DNA from: Cornus controversa
Taxonomy: Eukaryota > Streptophyta > Magnoliopsida > Cornales > Cornaceae
Assembly: GCA_026545225.1 (NCBI GenBank)
Contig: CM048845.1
Span: 101,118,033-101,182,032, forward strand
Direction of reading: 5' to 3'
DNA length: 64,000 nucleotides
Shown here: in pieces, positions 1 through 11,631 of the stretch
Layout of the letters: the number at the start of each line of letters is the position of its first letter
Numbering within the stretch: the stretch's first letter is position 1
Notes under the pieces: model-generated
Databases searched by the model: none
What the model was told of the DNA's origin: nothing
What the model saw: only the letters and a program-made list of their open reading frames with translations
Translations under genes and position numbers: made by a program

Positions 1-303
1 AATTTCATTATACTCCTTTAAATATCTAGAATGTTCTACAACACTCTAGAATCTTCCACATCTATTTAGAATACTCCACACTTCTCTAGACACTTTTGAA
101 AGACTCTATAACTTTGCTCTCTCCATGTCATGCAAATGCCAAATAGCATCCTGTTCGGTGCCCGCGTTGCGCCTGCGTGGCGAAACCTCCTCTTGTAAGT
201 TGGCGGGACATGACACTTAGCTCACTTTTCACACACGATTTACTCAGCTGGTTCATTCCAGCATATTCATTCAAGTCTAGTCTAGCGTTAGTAACTCACA
301 TTT

Positions 304-1240
304 ATGGGCAGCTTCATTCCCTACTCAAAAATCAATTCCCTCGAGACAACAATCATGAAGAAGAGCAAAACAAGACATACCAAATATATTTAGTACCTAG
401 AGAAAAAGGATATATGGATAACTGTCTATAGCCACTTCTATAAAGGCCTCTGGTACACTACAAAGTCCCTTCAAGGAACCATTACATATTGTCTAACAAC
501 ACTTCAAGGCTCGACCCATCCATGTTTTTCTAGTCACCATTTCCAAATCCAGCACCACTTGGTTTAAGGACCTTCTTTTCGCAATAGCCAATCGAAAGCG
601 CTGAGTTTCATAACCACCCTTTGCTCACAACAAACTCATGATTGTGTACCTTTCTTGGAGATGTACATATGCAAATGAACATCCAACTTCGAATCTTGAC
701 TCTCCTCTCTTGGCACCCATATTCCTTATACTTCACTGCCCAAATCGATTTTAGATCACTCTAGTTCTCGCGTTGTTTACGTGTTTCGTGACCCAAATGA
801 CATGTAGAGTAATGATAGAGAGTCCAAATTGAACTAGACACATAATAGTTTTATGTGAGTCGAGTGGTGAGTTTCACCACATGACATCATGTGATAGGAC
901 CCACCACTCCACTCGCATAAAAATAAAATCGGACTACTCTGGACTTCCAAATTATTATTCTTACTTTTTTTTTTATTTTTTTTTATGACACTTTGTAAGT
1001 AAACTCAGACTCAAAGAACTGCCATTCCTATCCATAGAAGAGGCATTTGAGCAATTCTGTGGAAGGTTATCACCATATGGACCATTTTGTTTGTTGTGAG
1101 AGATGTGTTTGGTTGTTTTATTATGTGTAGCTTTCTAGCGAGGAGGCAATTTGTAATTGACAGTTTTTTTTGTTGTTGATAAAGTTTTGATTTTGATTTT
1201 TAACTGTGTACATGGACTTATAATTTCTATATGCATAGAA
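304..1240 (+). pseudogene. Cytosolic sulfotransferase pseudogene, copy A
   Basis: Remnant of a PAPS-dependent cytosolic sulfotransferase of the plant SOT15/17-like group. These enzymes move sulfate from PAPS to small hydroxylated acceptors. The start region at about 304 aligns with the cleaner N-terminal fragment at 36674. A readable P-loop segment ending TTWFKD lies near 545-570. The catalytic-His region (HIPYT type) lies near 720, the DP(K/N)D segment near 790, and EEAFEQFC near 1040-1060. Frameshifts and stops separate these blocks. A foldback insertion (807-970) splits the coding region after the DPND motif. Just after the PYGPF motif (about 1085) the sequence jumps to 3'UTR-like DNA that matches the 3'UTR of the copy at 29.8 kb, so the C-terminal half, including the RKGxxGDWK PAPS motif, is deleted. 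No function is expected. Confidence 0.8.
807..970. mobile_element. Foldback MITE inside SOT copy A
   Basis: About 160 bp with internal inverted symmetry. The arm at about 853-876 (TTTTATGTGAGTCGAGTGG) is complementary, with mismatches, to about 901-925 (CCACTCCACTCGCATAAAA). Outer AGTCCA/TGGACT ends are also inverted. It interrupts the SOT reading after the DP(K/N)D motif, and SOT coding resumes at about 985. No clear target duplication could be fixed. The family is not recognised. Confidence 0.6.
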
Positions 1241-2935
1241 AAATGAACCATTCTTTGCAAAAAAAAAAAAAAAAGCTTTTGCACGACCATTTTATCCTTT
1301 CACCCAACCTTCCTTTCATCCACTAATGTACAGAGTATTTTTTTTTTATATAAAATGAATGACTAGTGACCAAATTACTGTCTCATGGTCCCTTAAAAAC
1401 CAAATATTTGATCTAGTTTGGTAAATCCAATCTCCAAACAAGTAGAGATAATTTAATACGACTGTCAAGTGATTAAACATACCTATTTCTTTACCATAAA
1501 CCTCAGCTAAATTTCTTTTCCGACAAGAAAACTTCTTTATTTGAAAAAAAAATTATAGAGTAGGAAACATAATCGAAATATATATAAATTATTGAACATT
1601 TATTTTCCTTTTTATTTTTTAAATTTGAGTCGAATATATTGGGGGATTGCTATACAAAATAACATCATACTGATCAGAATCAGTAGATGACATTATTATG
1701 CACATATAAAGGTACAGAGCTACTGTCAGATCTAGCTAGCTTGCCTTTATCATCAAGATATATATGGTTTCAGTTCATATACCCTTTTGAATCTTAGAAA
1801 AACAGGATAAAGAATAGAAGGTTCGTTTGTCGATCTTGGGATGGAAATAAAATCCATATCTTTTTTATAATGTCATTATTATCTATATGCTCAACATCAT
1901 TTATTGCATTTACTAGTGAACGCCCGTCTTTGTGAAATAAAATCCATATCTTTGTTATAATGTCATTATTATCTATATGCTCAACATCGTTTATTGCATT
2001 TACTAGTGAACGCCCGTCTTTGTCTATTGAGCCATACTGCAATTTTCTTGAACATTAATGCAACCTATTTGTATTTTTGTGTATTTCTAATGATGTCAAA
2101 AGAAATTTATAAATATGAATATGACATAATGAAAAATGATAAAAGATATAATGCTCTTTACATCTAATGGATGAAAGCAAGGTGAGAGTAAAGGGTTATT
2201 TTGATAAAATTAATTAGAAATGATAAAATGTTCGTCATCATGCAAAATGGGGATTTTTTTGCAAAAGAGAGTTTTTTGCAATTTTTGAAAACACAAGGGA
2301 GTTCTTTGGTGACAAAAATAATAGAGAGAGTATTGTCACTTTTTAAAAGCACAAGGAAGTTTAGTACAATTTCACCTTTTAAACTTTATACTGTCCAAGA
2401 AGCTGCAAGAATTATACAAAAATATAGTAAAATAAAATAAATAACATGCTTGTAACATGTGCCATGTCAAAGCTAGTCAAAGTCGCGACAGATGTAACAA
2501 GCATGTGAAGCTATGGTGGGATTTGATAAAACTGAAAAATTAAACACGAAAAATTTTAATTACTGAATTTTAAGCATTGAAATTTAAGTGTTGAATGTAT
2601 TAAAAATTTCTTTGATAATGTATTAGTTTTAAGCACTGAATTCATTAAGATTGTTAATTAAATACAAAAGCTAAAATCTGAAAGTTATATTTTTGCCCTC
2701 ATTATCTTGTACTCATAACATTTTTATATTTATAATATAAAAGTATATAAAACAACCAATTTCATTCAAAAAAAAAATATATCAATTTAACAATGAATAT
2801 TAATGTCAAAATTAATCATAAAAAAATATTAATTCAAACTTAAATAATGAACATTATTCAAGCAATACTCATCTATATAATTTTAAAAGTCAATGTCTCA
2901 AAACTATTAAATTAAGCAAAACATATAAAATTTTA
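1241..2935. other. AT-rich intergenic stretch
   Basis: No supportable gene. It holds a poly(A) run near 1258-1274 and the 90-bp tandem duplication listed separately. An imperfect hairpin at about 2446-2507 pairs CATGCTTGT with ACAAGCATG. A repeat-rich stretch at 2160-2440 repeats GCACAAGG/CACAAGGGAG-type words and looks like an old transposon tail. The small open frames here show no recognisable protein motif. Confidence 0.5.
1844..2023. repeat. 90-bp tandem duplication (2 copies)
   Basis: Two near-identical 90-bp units start at 1844 and 1934. Because 90 is a multiple of three, the minus-strand frame stays open through both and would encode two copies of a 30-residue unit containing the words KDGRSLVNAIND and IDNNDII. 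No protein family is recognised. It may be an exon fragment of a lost gene or of a transposon. Confidence 0.85.
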
Positions 2936-3148
2936 GAGCAATGTTACATGTCATGAAATTATTTAATGAATTTGTATCATGAATGATGTGGTAGGTAACG
3001 TGGAGAGTTAGTATTGGTGGGATTCCCCCCATACACAGAGTCTCATGATATTATCACCGAATTCCACCAATACTAACTCTCCACGTTACCTGCCACATCA
3101 TTCATGATACAAATTCATGAAATAATTTCATGACGTTTAACATTTCTC
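2936..3148. mobile_element. 213-bp palindromic MITE, copy 1
   Basis: The two arms are reverse complements over most of their length: GAGCAATGTTA at the left end and TAACATTTCTC at the right, with a shared core TGGAGAGTTAGTATTGGTGG and its complement. A second 213-bp copy lies at 28521-28733 in the opposite orientation. Internal bases and family assignment are not resolved. It is non-coding. Confidence 0.8.
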
Positions 3149-3267
3149 AAAATATCATGGGACTCTGTGTATGGGGGGAATCCCACCAATACTAACTCTC
3201 CACGTTACCTACCACATCATTCATGATATAAATTCATGAAATAATTTCATGACATATAGCATTGCTC
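3149..3267. mobile_element. Half copy of the 213-bp MITE, abutting copy 1
   Basis: It starts immediately after copy 1 and repeats only the right-hand part of the element, from the GGGACTCTGTGTATGG core to the TAGCATTGCTC end. Together with copy 1 it forms a 1.5-unit head-to-tail composite. Confidence 0.75.
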
Positions 3268-3464
3268 TTAATTTATTAACCAAGTCTTCCTAAATAGCCA
3301 GGAGGCAACTTGGCTGTTTGGGTGGGTTGGGGGAGAGATGAAATTTTTTTCCTTTTAAATAAATTGAAGTATGCTAATTTTATACATACTGTAAGATTAT
3401 ATTTTATTTGTTGTGGAAAAATTGTGTGCATCAATGTAATGTAACTTCTACATGCATGTACAAG
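3268..3464 (+). pseudogene. SOT 3'UTR-like remnant
   Basis: Non-coding. The words TAGCCAGGAGGCAACTT (about 3293) and CATGCATGTACAAG (about 3451-3464) resemble, in order, the 3' flank of the SOT copy at 29.8 kb (about 30619-30640 and 32091-32104). I infer a further duplicated SOT 3' flank. It is the DNA into which the 3465-7524 LTR element inserted. Confidence 0.45.
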
Positions 3465-4201
3465 TGTTAGAAAATTTGAATGAAAATTAAATGTGAAATA
3501 ATGCGATTCACACTGAATAGACACCAAAAGTGTCTGTTAGTATCGAATAGACACAATTAGTATTGTTTAAAGTTGAAACATTACTAGTTACAACATTTTG
3601 CTACCAAATGACGTGTCCCATATACTTTTGAAAGGGTACTAGTATGCGCTATTTACTTTCATTTGTAAAATATGCTTTTAAGACTTCTTCTCTCACGTCT
3701 AAAAACCTATATAGCCTAACCCAAGTGGCAGTAAGTCTTAGTAGTCTGGTCTGAATCAACGGGTTAAGAGAGTCAAGTCCAAGAGAGTACAAATACACAG
3801 GTGGTTCGCAAAAGCTCAATTGATTTGAAGTGTTGCTACCAATCAAGATGAAGATCGTTGTATCCTGGGAGACAGTCGCCAAGAGTCCGTTCAACACCAT
3901 TGCGGGGCGATAATTGTCTTAAGGACAAAGAGTCTAACTCTAGCCTCGATCTACAGGTTCTTTAGTATTTATATATTTTAAGTTCTGTTATCTTTATAAC
4001 ATGTGATATATGTACTATACAATAGTTCAGTAGTCTAAATTATTACATGTGTTACAATCTTACTTGATATAGAAACTTATAGAAGGTTTTTATATATTGT
4101 GAAATGGTAAGAGATTTTCTATTATGTTTATGTGATTTAACGTGTTAGTATAATTACTTTATATCTTAAATAGTAATATATACGCATATATTTTTCTGAC
4201 A
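3465..4201 (+). repeat. 5' LTR of the copia-type element
   Basis: It matches 6747-7524 over nearly its full length. It lacks a short TATTTTGGTCTGTTAG-type segment and part of the TATTCAGGTAC region present in the 3' copy. The right border (near 4201, ending TGACA) is approximate because the last bases diverge from the 3' copy. Confidence 0.75.
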
Positions 4202-6746
4202 ATCTTAAGACAATTATTCTGCTCTGCTATTGTATATATGCTACTATTTAAGATAGTAATTTTATACGAAGTATAAAATATTGACGAGTTCAATATTAGT
4301 TAAATATTTGTGAAATTTCAGTACCACATAAAGTATTGTTTATTTTGTAAAATTCAATATTTGTGATATAATATTGTTTAAGTTTGTGTTATGCTTTAAT
4401 TCAATATTTAATGCAATATTGAATATATATTTTATTATTTTGTAAATTCATCTATATGCAAATCATATGATTTTAGTTGAATGTCCTTATTTGGTAGTTT
4501 TATGATTTTCATGTAATATGCTTATATCTTCGTGATAAATTTAAGTATGATTCATGTTATTCAATATTTATTCAATATTGATCTAGTGTTACATTTAAAT
4601 TAGTGTTGTATTTACCAATATTTTTATAATGTGAAGAATAACATGTATAATAGGGATAATTATTCTTGTCGAGAATAAGGAGAAATTTTGAGACATTCTT
4701 CAAGGCACATGTTGTGTTAGAGGAATAATTGGGTATGAAAGAGATATACACCATATAAGACCATTGAGGGTACACATGATAAATGGTGTTTGTCATGATT
4801 TCTAAAATCAATCTGGTCGTCAAATCAGAGGGTGATGAGTCGATATTTCTCATCATATCTGCTCTGATAAGAGAATTGTATTATTTATCAAATATGAAAG
4901 TTAAATCTTCTTAAGAAAATCCTCTACTATCAAAATAAGGTTATATTAGAAATAACCTTAGTGAGAGAACTCGTTCTTCAATGAGTTCATGTGTATTAAA
5001 TCCAAGGGTGTGTAAACCTGAAATCAAGTTAATTTTTCTACTTGTGTGAATGTCCTAACTCTAATTTGGCACATGTGAAAGGAAATTAACTAGAGTTTAT
5101 TTTCACTCGTACAAAAGAGTGTTGTACCTCTAGTATTAAATTACAATGATATATGTGACTTAATATATATGAGAGATGGAAAAGTATTTAATACTTTGAT
5201 AGAATTATACAAGGTACTGTGAAGCAAAATTTGAGAATGAGGTTGAGAGTCAATTTAGCAATTTAATTGAAATGATGTTGCTAAAATAAAAGCACCATAA
5301 AGTACAAATGATTTGTAGATAAATTCTAGATTACCCAAAAGTTGTGGAGGAAGCTCAACTATCCTCAAATTTAGTCTTATACCTCATTAAGAAAATTATT
5401 AAGACACATGTTGATTCATATATAGAAAGACCTTATATCTTTCTATAAATACTTTGAAATGTGAGGGTGTCTATAGAATGTGACAATCCTAAAATTATTA
5501 GGATATTAATGGGACATATCTTGTGTATAATTTAAGAATATAAAGTAAGGTTCTATTAATGGAAAATTGATTTGAAATAATCAAGGAGGGTTCATAGTTT
5601 TAAATTATGAAAAGAGAGTGTGCAAACTTGGAAAATCTATGTGTAGATTGAAACAAATACTAAATCAATGACATAGGTTAGTTGGTTACATGTTAATGAG
5701 TATGATGCATGCTAAAGATATTCTGGATAGATATGTTTTCTAACTATGTTGTTGTGATCCAAATGACAAGTTGTACATAACTTGATATATAAGCAATCCA
5801 AGAGAATACGAACTGTATTGAGATGGTTGAGATCCATCTTGAAATTAATGATTGTATTTATCAAGGATTGACATTGGTATTAAGGGATATAAAAGACTTT
5901 AGATCCACGAATGGAAATGTCTTTAAAGGTGTAGTCATGGAATATAAGCTAGTTACTTTAAATAAAGTAAGAATGATTAAGAAGTTGTAAAAATTCTTAA
6001 AGAATATTTCAAATTGGCTAATACGTGTGCCACTGCTCTCAAATGAGAAAATCTCTATAGAGTGTATAAATCGAAGAACAACCTGGTGGCCACATATATG
6101 AAAGGTTAAACCAGAGAGCAAGTGACAATGTCATCGAGGGGAATGGGCTTAAAGCCTAAAAAATAACGAGTCACCTTAATGGAAACCCTATCTAGCTGAC
6201 TGGAGATCCCAAGATCTAGATTCAAAGGGACAACGAAAATTTTGAGTGACTCACTAGTAGCACTGGAAGATTTTATCTTCTACCTATTCCTATGATGACA
6301 CAGTGCTGCCTGTCGTGGGTATCAGGTTAAGCAAAGGCTTTTAGTGATTCCTATATCTTGGAAATCCAAGTGGAGTATGACAGGATACTCTTAATAGAAA
6401 ATCACCTATATGAGTGTGAAGTGGGCCACTTCTATGAGAATGACAAGGCTAAGTTATCTAGAGCACTCATGAATACCAGGATTTGTTCAGGGCCAAAATG
6501 AACACAACCGAAAGAACCAACTTTGTGTGGAAAGGTATTGTGTGTATACTATTGTCTGGTTTTACATAAACGGCTGAATAGTTCAAGATTTTATATCATA
6601 GCCAAGTAAATCCGATAGTATTACACTAGGGAAGATTCAAGGCCAAAAGCTATCTATCCTGATGCAATAACTTTTCAACTATACTCTCTTAGTGGAAATC
6701 AAAGTCTGTTTTTTAAATTATATTAATTTTCATTCATGTGGGGGAT
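4202..6746 (+). pseudogene. Decayed internal region of the copia-type element
   Basis: About 2.5 kb with no long open frame. Isolated RT-like and RNase H-like words are visible between about 5600 and 6120. The terminal CATGTGGGGGAT purine stretch serves as the polypurine tract. The primer-binding site is not recognisable. It cannot encode proteins. Confidence 0.6.
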
Positions 6747-7524
6747 TGTTAGAAAATTTGAATGAAAATTAAATGTGAAACAATGCGATTCACACTGAAT
6801 AGACACCAAAAGTGTCTGTTAGTATATTTTGGTCTGTTAGTATCGAATAGACACAATTAGTATTGTTTAAAGTTGAAACATTACGAGTTATAACCTTTTA
6901 CCACCAAAGGACGTGTCACATATCTATTCAGGTACTTTTGAAAGGGTACTAGTATGCCTATAAATAGGCCATTTACTTTCATTTATAAAATATGTTTTTA
7001 AGACTTCTTCTCTTACGTCTAAAAACCTATATAGCCTAACCCAAGTGGCAGTAAGTCTTAGTAGTCTGGTCTGAATCAACGGGTTAAGACAGTCAAGTCC
7101 AAGAGACTACAAACACACAGGTGGTTTGCAAAAGCTCAACTGATTTGAAGTGTTGCTACCAATCGAGATGAAGATCGTTGTATCCTGGGAGACAGTCGCC
7201 AAGAGTCCGTTCAACACCATTGCGGGGCGATAATTGTCTTAAGGACAAAGAGTCTAACTTTAGCCTTGATCTACATGTTCTTTAGTATTTATATATTTTA
7301 AGTTCTGTTATCTTTCCTATGGTTTATATAACATGTGATATATGTACTATACATGAGTTCAGTAGTCTAAATTATTACATGTGTTACAATCTTACTTGAT
7401 ATAGAAACTTATAGAAGGTTTTTATATATTGTGAAATGGTAAGAGATTTTCTATTATGTTTATATGATTTAACGTATTAGTATAATTACTTTATATCTTA
7501 AATAGTAACGTATATTTTCCAACA
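6747..7524 (+). repeat. 3' LTR of the copia-type element
   Basis: Starts TGTTAG and ends TTTTCCAACA. The DNA just downstream (CCAAGAACAAAA) is homologous to 32103 onward, showing that the element interrupts a duplicated SOT flank. Confidence 0.8.
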
Positions 7525-7673
7525 CCAAGAACAAAAAGTAAATTAGAATAATCCTCGCAATTGCAAAATCAAAATGAATTATGATGTTGTTTCAAATTTT
7601 AAAAGAAGCTTCAATCTTCTTATACCTTTTTTTTTGGGCCAATGCTAATTCATAGATAATTGGTTATTTGGCA

Positions 7674-7674
7674 G

Positions 7675-7721
<47 letters not shown>

Positions 7722-7728
7722 GGGGGGG
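7674..7728. repeat. Compound microsatellite (A)n(AT)n(GT)n(G)n
   Basis: A poly(A) run is followed by AT dinucleotides, GT dinucleotides and an eight-G run. Confidence 0.9.
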
Positions 7729-8295
7729 CTTGACAAGGAAGCACGGACACGAGATACAGGTACGACACGATACAAATATAGTGATACGGAAAATCTTAAA
7801 AAAATAGGATACAAATAAATAAAAATATAATATTATATATAAAATATTAAGTTTTATTTTTCAATCATATAATAAATATACTTAAAGTAATTATACAAAA
7901 TATAAGAAGTTAAAATCTAGAAATTTTCTATCTTTTTTAATATTATTTACAATGACTCACTTGTTTGAGAATTTTAAAAATATTTTTGTTTTATTATAAA
8001 ATAACCCTTATTCTCTAACCTATAAAGTTTTTAATATTACAATCTCAACCCCATTTTATAAAACAAAAAATTACAAATTTGTCCCAAAAGTATCCTAAAC
8101 ATATCACAAGCATATCCAAAACGTACTAAACATATTACTCGTATATCTCGACATTTAAAAAATAATTTTAAAAAATAAGATATTTTTCGGAATATCGGAC
8201 ACGTATCCGGTCGTATCGTGATTATATTTGTATCGGATACGTGTTTGATACGGCCACACAAATGGCTTTTTGAAGTATCCGTGGTCCTAGGTGGT
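7729..8295. mobile_element. Foldback element with CACGGACACG-type ends
   Basis: The left end carries CACGGACACGAGATAC and ACGACACGATACAAATA. The right end (8195-8290) carries GGACACGTATCCGGTCG, GTATCGGATACGTG and TATCCGTGGTCC. The two ends are rich in inverted GTATC/GATAC words and enclose AT-rich filler. This resembles a common plant non-autonomous TIR repeat. It has no coding capacity, and its borders are approximate. Confidence 0.5.
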
Positions 8296-8334
8296 TGGTC
8301 ATAAGCTAATTTCTGTAAAAGCCGATCTTTCTTC

Positions 8335-8510
8335 ATTTTATGAATTTATCGCATGGGAAGGATAGCTCTCGAAATTGCTCTGCTTCTGTACGCAAATTGA
8401 CTCTTGCTTCCTGTTTACTGCATCTGGAAAGAGCGGAATGCAAGGATGTTCACAAACAACTACTCCGCAAACTGTAACATCCGGGATTTTTAATTTCAGT
8501 CTTTAATCTC
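8335..8510 (+). pseudogene. L1-type LINE fragment (end of ORF2)
   Basis: One frame reads VYCIWKERNARMF near 8415-8455, the motif found close to the C-terminus of plant L1 reverse-transcriptase ORFs. It is followed by a stop near 8500. Only this short piece is left. Confidence 0.65.
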
Positions 8511-9535
8511 GATTATGAATATTTGGAGATTTGTTTATTATTTTGAAGTAAAAAGAATGTAATTTATATAAGTTGATGAGATTGAATTTTATATATATAT
8601 ATATAACACATGTTGCCAGGTGGCTTAATGCATGAGATTAGAATACGGTGTGGTTCCTCCTTCATTTCGTGAGTTGAGAAATACATGTATCATACATTGT
8701 AATGTAAAGATATATGATACAGTGGGAAGGAAAGAAAAAAGAAAACAAACATAGAGTTCTCGGCTCTGCCAAAAGACGAGAGAGAGAGAGAATTTGGGTC
8801 TTGGCCAGAACAAGAGAGAGAAAGAAGAGGAGGAGGAACACGCGAAAGGAAGGGAAATTCGTATTTAAGCAAGTTTATATGTTTTAGTAACGTTAAACTT
8901 TAGATTGAAATATAAATTAAGAATAAATTTTGATTAAATAGGCAATCTGATTAACCTAGAGTTTGAATTTTAAGTTCTTTGGTCTAAATACATTCTTGGT
9001 TATGAAATCTATTTTCAATTAGGTATATACCTTGTGTTACATGCCTATTTACATCTATATATGTATAGATTTGAGTTAATTGATTGGATAATATTTTAGT
9101 TTAGGTTGAGATATCAATTTGTAGCTTATAACTAATTAATTAATTAGATAAGACCATGAATTAGTATAGTGTTTACTTATGCCTATATATAGAAAGATAG
9201 AAAGAGAGAAAGCAATAATCTAGAATTTAATTCACACAAAGTACACTAATCGTTAGATGTGATTGATATAAAAAAGATAATTACTAAAAAATTCAGTAAT
9301 CACATCCAATGATTACTGTGTTTGGTGTTGATGAATTTTTTACTCACCGGTGAAGATCATTACTATTATGATGACGGATACACACGCAAATTCACATATT
9401 TTTATAATAAATAACATTGATCTGTTTTCTAGTTAAGACATGTAAATCCAAGTGCGTTAATTAATAAAGCATTATATTCGGTGATTTTGACATCTGTTTG
9501 GACAAGAATCCTCCCCAGTCAAATCTCTCTCTTGA
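8511..9535. other. Intergenic, no gene seen
   Basis: AT-rich. It contains an (AT)n run at about 8591-8605 and a purine-rich patch at about 8715-8850. No TIR, LTR pair or coding motif could be supported. The TGTAACATCCGGGATTTTT word near 8473 resembles an LTR start of plant gypsy elements, but no partner end was found. Confidence 0.4.
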
Positions 9536-9696
9536 ATTCTGCAAACCTCAATCATGCAGTTCAGATTTAGCCTCATTATCATCTTGTTTAATTTTAGTAC
9601 TTATCAATTCAGTTGTAATAGAAATTTTAAATTTGAATTTAATAAGATAATGATGTAGCTAAATCTGAACCTCATAATTGAGGTTTGCAAAGTTCA
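9536..9696. mobile_element. Foldback MITE
   Basis: The arm GCAAACCTCAATCATGCAG and the following TCAGATTTAGCCTCATTATC (9541-9580) are complementary, with small gaps, to 9644-9690 (GATGTAGCTAAATCTGAAC then AATTGAGGTTTGCAA). The loop is AT-rich and has no open frame. Confidence 0.7.
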
Positions 9697-9954
9697 GAAG
9701 AAAAGATCCTTGTCCCTAAAATTTTGGTGGAGGATGAAAATTGAATTTGGTATAAGTTTTAAAGTGATTTCAGTGGTGAGAGTGGGCTGCAGAACCAAAC
9801 TTGTATGTTGGGGATTGTTTGGGAAAGTGATGAACTATAAAATTATATGCATTTGGTTGATGTGTAATTATGTGCATTTGATGGGCATAAGATAGGTTGT
9901 AGAATGGTGGTGTACTGGTATAACTTTGTGCAAATCATAAATCCATAGATATTG

Positions 9955-9956
<2 letters not shown>

Positions 9957-9990
<34 letters not shown>
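9957..9990. repeat. (ATT)n microsatellite
   Basis: About eleven uninterrupted ATT units. Confidence 0.95.
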
Positions 9991-9994
<4 letters not shown>

Positions 9995-10329
9995 GAAATG
10001 CAGGTGTGATCAATTTGCTTAGTAATGATTGTATTTAACAATTTTTGCTGAGCTTGTGAGTCACTAATTTATTATTTTTCAGGTAATTATTTATGGGAAC
10101 AAGTCACAAAAAGAGATGTAGATAGCAATTTTATTCTTTTGTACAAAATTAATAGACATGCAATACGAATGCTATCTTGATGCAGCTTTGTATTATTAAT
10201 TTTGATGTGATGGATTTGTTTCGGACTGGTGGATTGAAAAGTTAGTTTTATGACTATTAATGATGTTATAATTAAGTCACGCACCAGAAGACAAAATTTT
10301 CGTATTTAAATTTAGGGACATGACACAAA

Positions 10330-10643
10330 CTTTTGTTCTAACACGATGATTGGGAACTCACTCACTCTTTTGTTGGGCATAACCTTTCCTCATCGCAGAT
10401 GAATGATGATGCACTGCCTCTCTATGAGAATGACAAAGTAGACAGAGCAATGGTCATCTGTTATGGCCTTTTATTTTTGGATCAATCACCATTGGGCTTG
10501 GGCCTAATAGCTATCTACCTTGTAAACCTTTCTTTTGACTGGGCCACACATACATGTTGGTCCTGGCCCATTTTTGAGCTTGTACAGTTTTGCTCATATA
10601 TATACTTGTTTTATCCTCCAAATTAAAAAAACAAAAAAAAAAA
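10330..10643 (+). mobile_element. Possible LINE 3' end with A-rich tail
   Basis: A T/G-rich stretch ends in TTTTATCCTCCAAATT and then an A-rich tail (10624-10643), the layout of a truncated plant L1 3'UTR. The open frame 10399-10626 in it shows no recognised motif and is probably not a gene. A second reading is plain intergenic DNA. Confidence 0.35.
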
Positions 10644-10644
10644 A

Positions 10645-11545
10645 TATTACACTGACATCTCCAGTAAATAGGTAAAATAAGAGTTATTATCCGTACTTTC
10701 AAAAATAACACTGCACACTTGTAAGATTGGTCAATTTTTTAACCCACACAAATCACAGTTACTCTTCTCCATCTCTTATAACACACACACCATGTATATC
10801 TCTCTCTCTCTCACACGCGCACATATATCCATATATATATATATATAGCTCACACACAGTTCCTCTTCTCCATCTATAAGGATTATTGTTTCGTCCCTAG
10901 TGCTTCGTTCCCCCTTTTGTAGAAATCCATGTCACGAGTTGAGGTTTGGCGTTCTCTAGATCCCTCCATCCGTGACTTTGCCACTTTGCCTCTAACTCTT
11001 CGAATGGGTGGCAGATCGTCGTGTGTAGGTCTGCTATTGAAGCGGGTGAGCTGCTACTTTTGTATCGCATCTGATATAGAGGAGGATAACAACTCGTTGG
11101 AGGTTTTGCGTGAGGCTAATTTGGAGGACCCTACTTTGATGAACGTTGACTTTTCCTCTTTTGAGTGTGAATTGATATATATTGATATATATATATATAT
11201 ATAACAGATTGAGAAGAGGAACGGAGAGATTTGTGTGTGAGATATATATATATACATCTCACACACAAATCAAAATAGGTCAGGAGCAGGCGTGTTGTCA
11301 CTATTGCACTATTAGGGTGCTCGGTTTGGGGCGGGCAGTCCGAAAAGGAGATGATGAATGGGTATTCCAGTCATTTCATTTTTTAGAGGCATTTTAGGAT
11401 TTTCAGGTAAAAAATATAATTTTTGTACTTGCAGAATTGATAGAGGAGGAGTGTTATAAAAAGTACACATGCAGTGTTATTTTTGAAAATGTAAGGGAAG
11501 TATACGTTATTTCGTCTATTTACGAAGGAGAGGAGTATAATTTTT
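10645..11545. mobile_element. Non-autonomous TIR element with internal open frame
   Basis: The left end (TATTACACTGACATCTCC onward, through TCAAAAATAACACTGCA at about 10699) and the right end (11480-11545) are imperfect inverted repeats. The TTACACTGACATCTCC word also occurs in the TIRs of the element at 30835-32080, so the two look related. The interior holds a 91-codon open frame (10929-11201), simple repeats and a hairpin. A MULE- or hAT-like carrier of host sequence is possible. No transposase is present. Confidence 0.5.
11228..11271. repeat. Near-perfect hairpin
   Basis: GATTTGTGTGTGAGAT is followed by an AT loop and ATCTCACACACAAATC, forming a 16-bp stem. It lies inside the TIR element above. 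Confidence 0.85.
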
Positions 11546-11626
11546 CAAAAAAAAAGTATATACTGCTGTGCTCATGAACTAATTTATGTAAAAGCTGTTC
11601 TTTCCTCTTATTTGACTGTGCAGTGA

Positions 11627-11631
11627 GATAT
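11627..11631. repeat. Target-site duplication GATAT, left copy
   Basis: Identical to 28017-28021 and directly abutting the TG of the reversed LTR. Confidence 0.85.

Larger units (their letters stand above)
3465..7524 (+). mobile_element. Degenerate copia-type LTR retrotransposon
   Basis: Direct repeats of about 0.74-0.78 kb bound the element, both starting TGTTAGAAAATTTGAATG. The 3' LTR is preceded by the purine run GTGGGGGAT, typical of copia polypurine tracts. The flanks ACAAG (before 3465) and CCAAG (after 7524) look like a 5-bp target duplication with one change. The interior is heavily decayed. A short stretch near 5610-5660 reads like the copia RT segment VCKLGKSMCRLKQ, with stops nearby. 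No intact gag or pol frame survives. Confidence 0.8.

Noticed and set aside
10399..10626. 75-codon frame as a small gene
   Set aside because: Composition and position fit a LINE 3'UTR with an A-rich tail. No motif.
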